DNA of 64,000 nucleotides from Colimorpha sp045222295 (GCA_045222295.1 JBGUXP010000009.1:51071-115070); one strand, 5' to 3'. Shown: positions 32,509-41,134, counted from the stretch's first letter. A program made the numbers and translations. Notes: generated by a model not told the origin, from the letters alone.

Positions 32509-33789
32509 TTATAATCGTGCGTCAATTTGTGTTCTAGGTAATACCCCTTTTACATCGTAGATGACACCCGGCTGGGGTACGAGAGTGCGGAGGTCGAGCG
32601 AATGGAAAGCGTCATGAGCTACGGCGAGGATGGCGGCATCGTAATAGTTGGTAGTTGGTAGTTGATGGTTGATGGTGATACCATATTCGGTGTGAGCTTT
32701 TGCAGAGTCGACCCAAGGGTCGTAGATGGTGATATTGGGAGTGTATTCCCGAAGAGTGTGGTAGATGTCCACCACCTTGGTGTTGCGTATATCGGGACAG
32801 TTTTCCTTGAAGGAGAATCCCAGGATAAGGATGTGGGCATCTTTGACGGGCACCCCTTTGAGATTCATCTGACGGATGGTCTGGTTGGCCACATAAGCTC
32901 CCATGCTATTGTTGAGGCGACGGGCGTTACTCATCACACGCGGCAGCACGCCGTAGAGCTGTGATTTTTGGATGAGGTAGTAGGGGTCGACTGAGATACA
33001 ATGGCCGCCCACCAGGCCTGGATTGAGCTTGATGAAATTCCATTTGCTGGTAGCGGCTTCGAGCACGTCGTGGGTGTCGATATCCATGGCGTTGAATATC
33101 TTGGCCAACTCGTTGACGAAGGCGATATTGACGTCGCGCTGAGAGTTCTCGATAATCTTCGAGGCTTCGGCCACTTTAATGGAAGGAGCTTTATGGGTGC
33201 CGTTGAGGAGCACGCTGTTGTAGAGGGTGTCGATGAGGTCGGCAGCTTCGGGAGTGGAACCCGAGGTGACTTTGCGGATGGTCTCCACGCGGTGTTCCTT
33301 ATCACCGGGGTTGATGCGCTCGGGGCTGTAGCCGGCGTAAAAATCGACGTTGAGTTTCAATCCCGACACCCGCTCAACGACCGGCAAGCATTCCTCCTCG
33401 GTAACACCGGGATAGACGGTGCTTTCATAAATAACGATATCGCCTTTGGCGATGACCTTACCCACCACTTCGGAGGCTCCGATAAGTGGGGTGAGGTCGG
33501 GACGGTTGTTGTCGTCCACAGGTGTGGGAACGGCAACAATATAGACATTGCTGTCGTGAATTTCGTCGAGTGATGAGGTACAGCGGAAGCCGTGATTTTG
33601 CATGGCCTCCTGCAACAGGTCGTCCTCCACCTCGAGGGTGTCGTCGTGACCTTGCATCAGCGCCTCCACACGACGGCTGTTGATGTCGAAGCCTATCGTG
33701 GGATACTTCGTCGAGAAGAGACGTGCCAGCGGGAGGCCTACGTAACCGAGGCCAATGACGCAAATCTTTATGTCGCTCAATTTTATCAT
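32509..33789 (-). CDS. UDP-N-acetylhexosamine 6-dehydrogenase (WbpA/WbpO/TviB family)
   Basis: 426 residues. CVIGLGYVGLPLA (NAD binding), VAVPTPVDDNNRPDLTPL, IYESTVYPGVTEE, the catalytic GLVGGHCISVDPYYL with its Cys, and LGFSFKENCPDIRNTKV are those of UDP-GlcNAc/GalNAc 6-dehydrogenases. NAD-dependent double oxidation yields a UDP-N-acetylhexuronate, here the substrate for WlbA. Its 3' neighbour is the dehydratase; its ATG overlaps wbpE's stop by 4 bases. Four heptamers (32648-32675) lie inside the coding sequence. Which of WbpA or WbpO is the ortholog cannot be decided by eye. Confidence 0.9.
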   Translation of the reverse strand: MIKLSDIKICVIGLGYVGLPLARLFSTKYPTIGFDINSRRVEALMQGHDDTLEVEDDLLQEAMQNHGFRCTSSLDEIHDSNVYIVAVPTPVDDNNRPDLTPLIGASEVVGKVIAKGDIVIYESTVYPGVTEEECLPVVERVSGLKLNVDFYAGYSPERINPGDKEHRVETIRKVTSGSTPEAADLIDTLYNSVLLNGTHKAPSIKVAEASKIIENSQRDVNIAFVNELAKIFNAMDIDTHDVLEAATSKWNFIKLNPGLVGGHCISVDPYYLIQKSQLYGVLPRVMSNARRLNNSMGAYVANQTIRQMNLKGVPVKDAHILILGFSFKENCPDIRNTKVVDIYHTLREYTPNITIYDPWVDSAKAHTEYGITINHQLPTTNYYDAAILAVAHDAFHSLDLRTLVPQPGVIYDVKGVLPRTQIDARL

Positions 33790-34868
33790 ATCAAGGAGGC
33801 TACGGTTTCTATTTCTTCATTGGTGAGATAGGGGTGCATGGGGAGTGAGAGGACCGTCTTGGTAAGTTGTTTCGCCACAGGGCAGGGTTTCTGATGGAGG
33901 TGGGCAAAAGCGGTCTGCTGGCTCATGGTGCGAGGGTAGTATACCATCGAGGGAATGCCTGTGGCCTTCAAGCGGGCTTGCATTTCTTCACGGTGGTCGG
34001 TTTGAATGGTATATTGTGCCCATGAGGAGGTGTATCCTAAAGGCACCACGGGAGTTTTTACTTTCCCTGCAAGAAGTTTGTCATATTTTTGCGCCACACG
34101 GTTCACAGCCCCCAACTCCTCATCAAAATGTTTTAGTTTCACTTGCAGCACAGCCGCTTGCAGTGTATCAAGACGGGAGTTGAAGCCGAGCCGTACATTG
34201 TCGTATTTATCGGTTCCTTTGCCGTGTACGCGCAAGGAACGCAGCAGGTCAGCATAGTGGTCATCATCGGTGAAGAGGGCTCCACCATCACCATAGCATC
34301 CCAATGGTTTTGCTGGGAAAAACGATGTGGTAGCGATGTCACCAAAAGAACAGGCTTTTTTGTCATTAATGCTGCCACCGAACCCTTGGGCGCCATCCTC
34401 AATGAGGAAAAGGTTAAAGTCTTTGCAGAATTGAACGAGAGACTTATAGTCGGCAGGTTGCCCGAACAAATCTACTGCAATCACCGCTTTGGGCTCAACC
34501 TCATGTTGTCGGCACACATTGCAAAGATTTGTGACATCAATGTTATAGGTATCCTTGTCAACATCAACAAAGATGGGGGTCGCTCCCACCTCGGCCACCA
34601 CCTCGGCAGTAGCAAAGAAGGTGAAGTCGGGCACGAAAACGGTATCGCCAGGACCAATGCCGAGGGCCATCAAGGCCATCCGTAAGGCGTCAGTGCCGTT
34701 GGCACAGGTGATGCAGTGTTTCACGCCCACATAATCGGCCAGCTGCTGCTCCAATTCCGACACCTGTGGACCCATGATATAGGCTCCACTATGGGCAGCC
34801 TTCAGGAGGGCTTCGTCCATTTCGGCATGCATGGCGTCATATTGTCTATGTAGGTCGCGGAACTGCAT
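33786..34868 (-). CDS. wbpE: UDP-2-acetamido-2-deoxy-3-oxo-glucuronate aminotransferase
   Basis: 360 residues, PLP-dependent DegT-family enzyme. CANGTDALRMAL, LFLIEDGAQGFGG and TTSFFPAKPLGCYGDGG with Schiff-base Lys187 match WbpE/WlbC, and the P. gingivalis homolog is PorR. It aminates C3 of the 3-keto intermediate made by WlbA, using glutamate. It sits exactly between the acetyltransferase and the dehydrogenase of the same pathway, which makes the substrate assignment strong. Confidence 0.92.
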   Translation of the reverse strand: MQFRDLHRQYDAMHAEMDEALLKAAHSGAYIMGPQVSELEQQLADYVGVKHCITCANGTDALRMALMALGIGPGDTVFVPDFTFFATAEVVAEVGATPIFVDVDKDTYNIDVTNLCNVCRQHEVEPKAVIAVDLFGQPADYKSLVQFCKDFNLFLIEDGAQGFGGSINDKKACSFGDIATTSFFPAKPLGCYGDGGALFTDDDHYADLLRSLRVHGKGTDKYDNVRLGFNSRLDTLQAAVLQVKLKHFDEELGAVNRVAQKYDKLLAGKVKTPVVPLGYTSSWAQYTIQTDHREEMQARLKATGIPSMVYYPRTMSQQTAFAHLHQKPCPVAKQLTKTVLSLPMHPYLTNEEIETVASLI

Positions 34869-34869
34869 A

Positions 34870-35349
34870 TTATTCTTCTACTTTTCCTATTATCTTTGCT
34901 GGTACGCCAGCGACTATTGCGTAATCGGGCACATCTTTGGTTACTACGGCACCGGCTCCCACCAGCGCATGTCGCCCGATGGTGTGGCCGCAAACGATGG
35001 TGCAGTTGGCTCCCAACGAGGCTCCTTCCTTTACCAGCGTGCGCTCATAGTGACCATTGGCGGGACGGTCCAACCTGGGCATCAGCACATTTGTGAAGAC
35101 GCAACTGGGGCCGAGGAATACATTGTCCTCAATCTCCACACCCTCGTAGACCGATACGTTGTTCTGTATGCGGACACCATTGCCAATCTTTACATTGGGA
35201 CCTATGTTGACATTCTGCCCCAGCGAGCAGTTCTCACCCAGCACGGCGCCTTTCTGGATATGGCAGAAATGCCATACTTTGGTGCCGTTGCCCAGGGTCA
35301 CTCCCTCGTCAACATAGGAACTTTCGTGTATGAACGGCTCGTTTACCAT
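34870..35349 (-). CDS. wbpD: UDP-2-acetamido-3-amino-2,3-dideoxy-glucuronate N-acetyltransferase
   Basis: 159 residues, left-handed beta-helix. Hexapeptide repeats run from VTLGNGTKVWHFCHI through GENCSLGQNVNIG and VKIGNGVRIQNN to IGRHALVGAGAVVTKDVP. The loop NVLMPRLDRPANGHYERTLV is characteristic of WbpD/WlbB. It acetylates the 3-amino group with acetyl-CoA to give UDP-2,3-diacetamido-2,3-dideoxyglucuronate. It overlaps wlbA by 7 bases and is one base from wbpE. Confidence 0.92.
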   Translation of the reverse strand: MVNEPFIHESSYVDEGVTLGNGTKVWHFCHIQKGAVLGENCSLGQNVNIGPNVKIGNGVRIQNNVSVYEGVEIEDNVFLGPSCVFTNVLMPRLDRPANGHYERTLVKEGASLGANCTIVCGHTIGRHALVGAGAVVTKDVPDYAIVAGVPAKIIGKVEE

Positions 35350-36296
35350 CCGAAGGGGTGTTTAGTTAACGGATATTTGGCCATAGGGTGATAGTCTCCG
35401 AAAAGGCCTATGGGTTCGGCATGACGGATGTCGTAGACGGTCTGGATGCACTCTTTGGCCTCTGAGATACGGAATCCGCGGCCAGCGAGAATCTCTTCAT
35501 AGCTGCGGGTGTGTAGGTCGGTGAAGCCGTTGCTGAACTCGAACTCCTCGCCGTCCATAGTGATGGAGCGATAGCTCCCCGTAACGCCTTGCGGCAGATG
35601 CTCACCGTTGATGCTGAGGAAATAGCGCACGCGCGCTTGGCGCAGTTCGAGGTATCCCGCCACACGGTCATGACTGGCCACATGCACCACGCTCTTCTGC
35701 ACTGGTCCGAAGATCCACTGCAGCATGTCGTAGAAATGCACGCCGATATTGGTGGCTACGCCGCCGCTTTTTTGAAGGTTGCCTTTCCATGAAGCATAGT
35801 ACCAGTAGCCGCGAGGCGTGATATAGGAAAGGTCCACGTCGTAGACCTTGTCTTTTGGACCCTCTTCTATTTTCTTCTTCAGCGCAATTACGGAGGGATG
35901 CAGGCGCAGCTGGAAGATGGTGTAGGCCTGATGCCCTGTCTCTTTCTCTACTTGTTCCAGCGCTTCGATATTCCATGGGCTGAGGGCCACGGGCTTCTCA
36001 CAGATGACGTCGCAACCCAGACGGAGACCGTAGCGGGTGTGGGCGTCGTGCAGGTAGTTGGGCGAGCAGACGGTGAGGTAGTCGATATTGATGCCTTGGG
36101 CCTTCACATGGTTGTTGTGACGGTCGAAGAGCTCCTGTTCGGTGAAAAACGAGGCACGGGGGAAGTAGCTGTCAATGATGCCGACAGAGTCGTTCTTGTC
36201 GTAGGCCGATATCAACTCGTTGCCCGTCTCCTTGATGGCTTTCAAGTGACGTGGAGCGATGTATCCGCCAACCCCTATGAGCGCAAAATTCTTCAT
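35343..36296 (-). CDS. wlbA: UDP-N-acetyl-2-amino-2-deoxyglucuronate 3-dehydrogenase (Gfo/Idh/MocA)
   Basis: Start at 36296 (MKNFALIGVGGYIAPRHL); the ATG overlaps the rfbD stop by 4 bases. 317 residues: GVGGYIAPRHLKAI binds NAD, VICEKPVALSPWN carries the catalytic Lys, and GVHFYDMLQWIFG holds the His/Asp region. WlbA/WbpB oxidises C3 of UDP-GlcNAcA and recycles NADH, feeding WbpE. With WbpE and WbpD it forms the full three-step conversion to the diacetamido sugar. Confidence 0.92.
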   Translation of the reverse strand: MKNFALIGVGGYIAPRHLKAIKETGNELISAYDKNDSVGIIDSYFPRASFFTEQELFDRHNNHVKAQGINIDYLTVCSPNYLHDAHTRYGLRLGCDVICEKPVALSPWNIEALEQVEKETGHQAYTIFQLRLHPSVIALKKKIEEGPKDKVYDVDLSYITPRGYWYYASWKGNLQKSGGVATNIGVHFYDMLQWIFGPVQKSVVHVASHDRVAGYLELRQARVRYFLSINGEHLPQGVTGSYRSITMDGEEFEFSNGFTDLHTRSYEEILAGRGFRISEAKECIQTVYDIRHAEPIGLFGDYHPMAKYPLTKHPFGW

Positions 36297-37147
36297 GATA
36301 TATTCTTCAAACAAACAGCTAGACTGTCAGTCCAGTAGGGTATTTCTTGATGAAAGGTTTTTTTAAACTTGGTCTTGTCGAGCACCGAATAAGCTGGCCG
36401 TTTCACAGGGCTTGGGTATTCGTTGCTGTGACAGGGGTGGATACGGCAGGCGGTGTGTCCGCTCTGACGGGCAATCTCCTTGGTGAAGTCGTACCAGCTA
36501 CATACACCCTCGTTGGCGAAATGGAAGATGCCCTCCTGCTTTTTGTAGTCGCCATTCTCGATAAGGGTGAAGACTGCCTTTGCCAGGTTGCCGGCGTAGG
36601 TGGGGGTGCCCACCTGGTCGAAGACCACCCGCAACTCGGGCTTCTCGGACGTGAGGCGCAGCATGGTGAGCAGGAAGTTCTTTCCGTATTCGCTGTAGAG
36701 CCATGAGGTACGGAAAATCAAGTGATGGCAGGCCTCTGAAGCCTTCTCGCCCGCCAATTTGGTACGTCCGTAGACACCTGTGGGATTGGGTAGCTCTTCT
36801 TCGGTACAAGGAGTATTATGAAGGGTGCCCCCGAAGACATAGTCGGTAGAGAAATGTATCAGCGTGCCCTCTACTCTTTTCATGGCTGCCGCCATATAGC
36901 CTACAGCATCTCCGTTGATGCGGAGAGCCGTCGCCTCGTCGCTCTCGGCTCGGTCTACATTGGTATAGGCGGCGCAGTTGACAATCAGCCGAATGGAGAG
37001 TTTGTCGACCAAAGCGTTCACCTCGTCGGGCGAGGTGATGTCGAGTTCTTCCACGTCGGTGAAGTGCCAGTCGTGTTGCGACTGAGGGGCAAGCAAGCGG
37101 AAGTGTGTGCCTAGCTGACCATTGGAGCCTGTGACAAGGATATTCAT
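36293..37147 (-). CDS. rfbD: dTDP-4-dehydrorhamnose reductase
   Basis: 284 residues, SDR-type. ILVTGSNGQLGTHFRLL (NADPH loop), VNCAAYTNVDRAESD, FSTDYVFGG, GVYGRTKLAGE with the catalytic Tyr and Lys, and RTSWLYSEYGKNFL are RmlD/RfbD motifs. It performs the last reduction to dTDP-L-rhamnose. It follows rfbC by 14 bases. Confidence 0.95.
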   Translation of the reverse strand: MNILVTGSNGQLGTHFRLLAPQSQHDWHFTDVEELDITSPDEVNALVDKLSIRLIVNCAAYTNVDRAESDEATALRINGDAVGYMAAAMKRVEGTLIHFSTDYVFGGTLHNTPCTEEELPNPTGVYGRTKLAGEKASEACHHLIFRTSWLYSEYGKNFLLTMLRLTSEKPELRVVFDQVGTPTYAGNLAKAVFTLIENGDYKKQEGIFHFANEGVCSWYDFTKEIARQSGHTACRIHPCHSNEYPSPVKRPAYSVLDKTKFKKTFHQEIPYWTDSLAVCLKNIS

Positions 37148-37161
37148 TGAGCGTTCAGCGT

Positions 37162-37716
37162 TTAGTTAAAGGGAGTTACAAATTCGTTAAACTTCGGGTG
37201 ATGGCTGTCTTTCTCCGAAAGCAGCACGGATTCTTTCGGCAGGTGCCAGTCGATGGCCAGCGTGGGGTCGTCCCAAGCGATAGCCCCTTCCGACTCGGGG
37301 TGGTAGTATTCGTCGCATTTGTATTGGAACACCACCTCGTCGCTCAGCACGGCAAAGCCATGAGCCATCCCCTTGGGGAGGAAGAGCTGACGGTGGTTCT
37401 CTCCACTGAGTTCCACAGCCACATAACGGCCATAGGTGGACGAACCCTTGCGGATATCGACGGCCACATCGAGTACCGTACCACTCACCACACGCACTAA
37501 CTTTGACTGCGCATAGGGTGGCTTTTGGAAATGCAGACCACGGACAACACCGTAGCGCGACTTCGATTCGTTGTCCTGCACAAAAGTTATCTGCATCCCC
37601 GTCTGTTCAGTAAAGTCCCGCACGCTGAAACTCTCAAAGAAGTATCCGCGGGCATCCCCGAAAATGCGGGGCTCTATAATCTTCAGTCCTTCTATTTCTG
37701 TATCAATCACGTTCAT
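37162..37716 (-). CDS. rfbC: dTDP-4-dehydrorhamnose 3,5-epimerase
   Basis: 184 residues, cupin fold. FGDARGYFFESF, FVQDNESKSRYGVVRGLHFQ with the catalytic His, KLVRVVSGTVLDVAVDIR and LFLPKGMAHGFAVLS are RmlC/RfbC signatures. It epimerises C3 and C5 of dTDP-4-keto-6-deoxyglucose. The ATG lies directly beside three octamers (37718-37741). Confidence 0.96.
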   Translation of the reverse strand: MNVIDTEIEGLKIIEPRIFGDARGYFFESFSVRDFTEQTGMQITFVQDNESKSRYGVVRGLHFQKPPYAQSKLVRVVSGTVLDVAVDIRKGSSTYGRYVAVELSGENHRQLFLPKGMAHGFAVLSDEVVFQYKCDEYYHPESEGAIAWDDPTLAIDWHLPKESVLLSEKDSHHPKFNEFVTPFN

Positions 37717-37717
37717 C

Positions 37718-37741
37718 TTATCAACCTATCAACTTATCAAC
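37718..37741. repeat. three octamers at the rfbA-rfbC junction
   Basis: TTATCAAC, CTATCAAC, TTATCAAC in register; on the minus strand they read GTTGATAA-type units (AAGTTGAT). The rfbA stop codon (TGA at 37731-37729) lies in this array. Confidence 0.75.
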
Positions 37742-38601
37742 TTCAACAGATACTGTCCATATTGGTTCTTAATCATGGGTTGTGCCACACGGCGCACATC
37801 ATCCGCAGTAAGCCAGCCGTTCTCATAGCCGATGCTCTCAAGGCAGGCTACCTTCAGTCCCTGACGTTTCTCGATGACCTCGATAAAGGTGGAGGCCTCT
37901 GCCAGCGAGTCGTGGGTGCCGGTGTCGAGCCAGGCGAAACCGCGACCCATGAGTTGCACGTTCAGCTCGCCGTCGTTGAGAAATTCCTGGTTCACCGAAG
38001 TGATCTCTAACTCGCCGCGGGCGCTGGGTTTAATGCCTTTAGCCACCTGCACTACCTTGTTGGGGTAGAAGTAGAGTCCTACAACGGCATAGTTGCTCTT
38101 GGGCTCCTTGGGTTTCTCCTCGATGGAGAGCACGCGGCCACTGTTGTCAAACTCCGCCACACCGTAGCGCTCGGGGTCGGCCACCCAGTAGCCGAAGACA
38201 GTGGCCTTCTTGTCGTTCTCGGCCGAGAGCACCGCGGTGCGCAGCATCTTGCTCAAGCCGTTCCCATGGAAGATATTGTCACCCAGGACGAGGCAGACGG
38301 AATCGTTGCCGATGAACTCTTCACCGATGATGAAAGCCTGCGCCAGACCGTCGGGCGAGGGCTGCTCGGCATAGCTGAAGTGCACGCCGAAGTCCGAGCC
38401 GTCACCCAGCAGGCGACGGAATCCCGGCAGGTCGTGGGGGGTGGAGATAATCAAGATGTCGCGGATGCCCGCCAGCATCAGCACGCTGAGGGGGTAGTAG
38501 ACCATCGGTTTGTCGTAGATGGGTAGCAGCTGTTTGCTGACCCCCTTGGTTATAGGATAAAGGCGGGTGCCGGAGCCTCCCGCCAAAACAATACCTTTCA
38601 T
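37729..38601 (-). CDS. rfbA: glucose-1-phosphate thymidylyltransferase
   Basis: 290 residues. GIVLAGGSGTRLYPITKGVSKQLLPIYDKPM is the complete N-terminal nucleotide-binding motif of RmlA/RfbA, followed by LVLGDNIFHG with a metal-binding Asp and SIEEKPKEPKSN. It makes dTDP-glucose from dTTP and glucose-1-phosphate. It is the first gene of the nucleotide-sugar operon and follows a promoter at about 38665. rfbB, the next enzyme in the pathway, is not found in the window. Confidence 0.96.
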   Translation of the reverse strand: MKGIVLAGGSGTRLYPITKGVSKQLLPIYDKPMVYYPLSVLMLAGIRDILIISTPHDLPGFRRLLGDGSDFGVHFSYAEQPSPDGLAQAFIIGEEFIGNDSVCLVLGDNIFHGNGLSKMLRTAVLSAENDKKATVFGYWVADPERYGVAEFDNSGRVLSIEEKPKEPKSNYAVVGLYFYPNKVVQVAKGIKPSARGELEITSVNQEFLNDGELNVQLMGRGFAWLDTGTHDSLAEASTFIEVIEKRQGLKVACLESIGYENGWLTADDVRRVAQPMIKNQYGQYLLKLIS

Positions 38602-38664
38602 TTAATATTCTATATGTTTGTATATCAATACTGTCTGTGACTATTGTGTAGGGCTTCTTGTTTG

Positions 38665-38672
38665 CAAAGATA
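38665..38672 (-). promoter_or_regulatory. -7 box of the rfbA operon
   Basis: TATCTTTG on the minus strand matches TAnnTTTG, 63 bases upstream of the rfbA ATG. No convincing TTTG box lies 19-21 bases further up. Confidence 0.6.
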
Positions 38673-38711
38673 CGTTTTTTTTTATAAATAGGAAGAATTT
38701 ATTGTAATATA

Positions 38712-39575
38712 TCAGTTTTCCCAGTCTTTCCGACGAAAAGGAATATTCCAGGCTCTGCTGATGGGTGTGTATTCGCCATTTAAATACCACAGTCTCCACG
38801 GACGAATGGACATCAAGTATTGTTTGAATTCCGCTGCCAACAGCGGCTGAATATCCTCATGGCCCCGGCATTTGGCCTTCACCTCTACATCTGTCATGTT
38901 GCCCAGCGTGTCGAAGGTCCATTGAGAAATGGAAAAAAAGATTCTGTCGACATTGTCCAACTCCTGATACTTGCGAAGGACCGGGGCGAATCCCGCCTTG
39001 AATACGGCTTGCTTCTCAAAATCATCTTCATCGAAGTAAAATCCTTCCACCGCCACACGGTTGTGGTACAATGTCCGCTCCAAGACACGACCTTGTTCTA
39101 CCTTGAGTATCATCTCTGTCTCGTAGAATCGATCCCAGAAAGAGTGTTCGTAGTATATGCGTTGCCCTTGTGTCACACGGATTTTCTCCCAGGTCACAAA
39201 GGTTGCTTCAATCCTGCCATTGCGGTAGTAGTCGCCAAACACCTCGCGCATGGTCGACTGATGCAAAGACATCTCATGAGATTTCTTGTACGTACTATCC
39301 TCATAGACTTCCACCACAATGCTATCAAGCACCAACAGGTCACCATCCAGACTCCAATATCCGATATGGCCGTCCCAGTTGGCAGTAGAATGCGATCTGA
39401 GCTCCGGCAAGAGAGCATCGAGCTTGAAAAATCTTACAGAATCCAACGCGTGTGTAAGCCGTCCCGTCAGCCACCACTGCTGGCCGTCGATATAGATAAT
39501 ATCGCTCGCCTGCCCCGTTGCCGAAACCATCACCGGAGCCAGTGTCAGCATCAAGAGTAAGAGAATCCGCCTCAT
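38712..39575 (-). CDS. secreted protein of unknown function
   Basis: Start at 39575 (MRRILLLLMLTLAPVMVSA), a clear signal peptide with likely cleavage after VSA. The mature part of about 268 residues is rich in Trp, Tyr and charged residues; DEDDFEKQAVFKAGFAPVLRKY and NMTDVEVKAKCRGHEDIQPLLAAEF recall TonB-C-like periplasmic domains, in which FDTLGNMTDVEV resembles the VxxDGxVxxVxV strand. That resemblance is only suggestive. It follows the kinase-deaminase gene across three heptamers. Confidence 0.7.
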   Translation of the reverse strand: MRRILLLLMLTLAPVMVSATGQASDIIYIDGQQWWLTGRLTHALDSVRFFKLDALLPELRSHSTANWDGHIGYWSLDGDLLVLDSIVVEVYEDSTYKKSHEMSLHQSTMREVFGDYYRNGRIEATFVTWEKIRVTQGQRIYYEHSFWDRFYETEMILKVEQGRVLERTLYHNRVAVEGFYFDEDDFEKQAVFKAGFAPVLRKYQELDNVDRIFFSISQWTFDTLGNMTDVEVKAKCRGHEDIQPLLAAEFKQYLMSIRPWRLWYLNGEYTPISRAWNIPFRRKDWEN

Positions 39576-39580
39576 CTCTC

Positions 39581-39601
39581 GATAACCTAGAACCAATAAC
39601 C
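39581..39601. repeat. three heptamers at a gene junction
   Basis: GATAACC, TAGAACC, AATAACC in 7-base register (minus strand GGTTATT, GGTTCTA, GGTTATC) fill the gap between the kinase-deaminase stop and the secreted-protein start. Confidence 0.65.
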
Positions 39602-39602
39602 C

Positions 39603-40631
39603 TTACTGATTAGCGTACTGCTGCACCTCGTCGTGGAAGAACTCGAGCTGGATACCAGCTTGGCGGAAGAGTTCCTCGCTTTCGGCACCGGCGTGGTATT
39701 TGCGCTCACATACCACACGCTTGATGCCACAGTTGATGATGAGCATGGCGCAGGTGCGGCAAGGGGTCATACGGCAGTAGAGCGTGGCGCCGTCGAGGGC
39801 GATGCCGCGGCGGGCGGCCTGGCAGATGGCGTTCTGCTCGGCATGCACGGTGCGCACGCAATGGGTGGAGATATGGCCGTCGGCATCGATGGTCTGGCGG
39901 AAGAGGTGCCCCACCTCGTCGCAATGCGGCAACCCGCTGGGCGAGCCCACATAGCCCGTTACCAGCAGCTGGCGGTCCTTCACGATGACGCAACCCGAAC
40001 GACCTCGGTCGCAGGTGGCGCGACGACTTGCGGCATTAGCCAAGTCCATGAAATACTCGTCCCACGAGGGGCGGTGGTAGGTAATCTGCTGTAGCACCTC
40101 TTCGACCTGCTTGTGTAGGTCCTCGAACGAACCGCCGTTGTCGAAGCGAAAGTCGGCATGCTCGATGCAGTATTTGAGATTCTGCTTGTTGGGGTCGGCA
40201 TTGTCCATCTCGCGCTGCTCATTGGCGATGAATGTTTCGTAGTCAATGTGGTCGGTCTCAGAGCCACGCAGCACGGCACGCTCGTAACGCACCTTGGGGT
40301 CGGCATCGACGGCGAAGAGGTAGAAGTTGGGTTTGCCTCTCAGGGCGCTGACTTCGCCGGGGGTACGCACGCTCTCGATGATGCAGTTGCAGCCCGAAGC
40401 CGCGGCCTTCTCGTAGAGTTGCTCCACAATCCACGACGGCGTGTGTTTGGCTCGCAAGTCGTTGCCCACCAGCGTCATGCTGTCGCGGTTCACTTCCATC
40501 CCGCGGCGCTTGATTTCCTCGATGAGGAATGCGCGCACGCTGTAATGCACAAAGCCCTTGTTCTGTACCAGATAGTCGACGATGGTGCCCTTGCCGGCTC
40601 CCAAAGTCCCGGTGATTCCTATGGTAATCAT
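39603..40631 (-). CDS. P-loop nucleotide kinase fused to dCMP/cytidine-type deaminase
   Basis: 342 residues with two domains. The N-terminal kinase has ITGTLGAGKGT (P-loop, residues 6-16) and IIESVRTPGEV. The C-terminal deaminase has the zinc motifs HAE (263-265) and PCRTC (290-294). Two-domain proteins of this type include eukaryotic-like dCMP deaminases and the bacterial dCTP deaminases that deplete nucleotides during phage infection. Here it overlaps purE by 4 bases, which argues for a nucleotide-metabolism role. Both readings are open. Confidence 0.85.
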   Translation of the reverse strand: MITIGITGTLGAGKGTIVDYLVQNKGFVHYSVRAFLIEEIKRRGMEVNRDSMTLVGNDLRAKHTPSWIVEQLYEKAAASGCNCIIESVRTPGEVSALRGKPNFYLFAVDADPKVRYERAVLRGSETDHIDYETFIANEQREMDNADPNKQNLKYCIEHADFRFDNGGSFEDLHKQVEEVLQQITYHRPSWDEYFMDLANAASRRATCDRGRSGCVIVKDRQLLVTGYVGSPSGLPHCDEVGHLFRQTIDADGHISTHCVRTVHAEQNAICQAARRGIALDGATLYCRMTPCRTCAMLIINCGIKRVVCERKYHAGAESEELFRQAGIQLEFFHDEVQQYANQ

Positions 40632-41134
40632 ACCTTGAATTTGTATTCGAGTTTGGCCAGTTCTTCGTTGGCTTTGACGATTTTTTTCTTGAGGCCTGCT
40701 TTGTAGGCTATGAGTTTCTGCATCAGGGCATCGTCGCCGAGGGCCATCATCTGCATGGCCAGGATGGCGGCGTTCTGGGCGCCATTGATGGCTACGGTGG
40801 CCACGGGGATTCCCGGAGGCATCTGCATGATGGCGAAGGTGGCGTCAAGTCCCTCGAGAACAGAGCCTTTGATGGGTACGCCGATGACGGGCAGCGGTGT
40901 CTCGGCGGCGATGACGCCCGGCAGGGCGGCAGCCATGCCGGCACCGGCGATGATGACCTTGATGCCACGCCCTGCAGCGTTGCGGGCGAAGTCGCTTACC
41001 TCGGCAGGCGTGCGGTGGGCGGAGAGGGCATTGACCTCGAAAGGTATCTCCATCTCCTCAAAGAACTGACAGGCCTTCTCCATGACCGGTAGGTCGCTGG
41101 TCGAGCCCATGATGATGCTGACGATAGGTTTCAT
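40628..41134 (-). CDS. purE: N5-carboxyaminoimidazole ribonucleotide mutase
   Basis: 168 residues, normal class I PurE length. IMGSTSDLPVMEKA and VNALSAHRTPAEVSDFARNA (with the catalytic His) followed by IAGAGMAAALPGVIAAETPLPVIGVP are diagnostic. It moves the carboxyl group of N5-CAIR to C4 in purine synthesis. It heads a three-gene unit with the kinase-deaminase and a secreted protein. Confidence 0.97.
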   Translation of the reverse strand: MKPIVSIIMGSTSDLPVMEKACQFFEEMEIPFEVNALSAHRTPAEVSDFARNAAGRGIKVIIAGAGMAAALPGVIAAETPLPVIGVPIKGSVLEGLDATFAIMQMPPGIPVATVAINGAQNAAILAMQMMALGDDALMQKLIAYKAGLKKKIVKANEELAKLEYKFKV

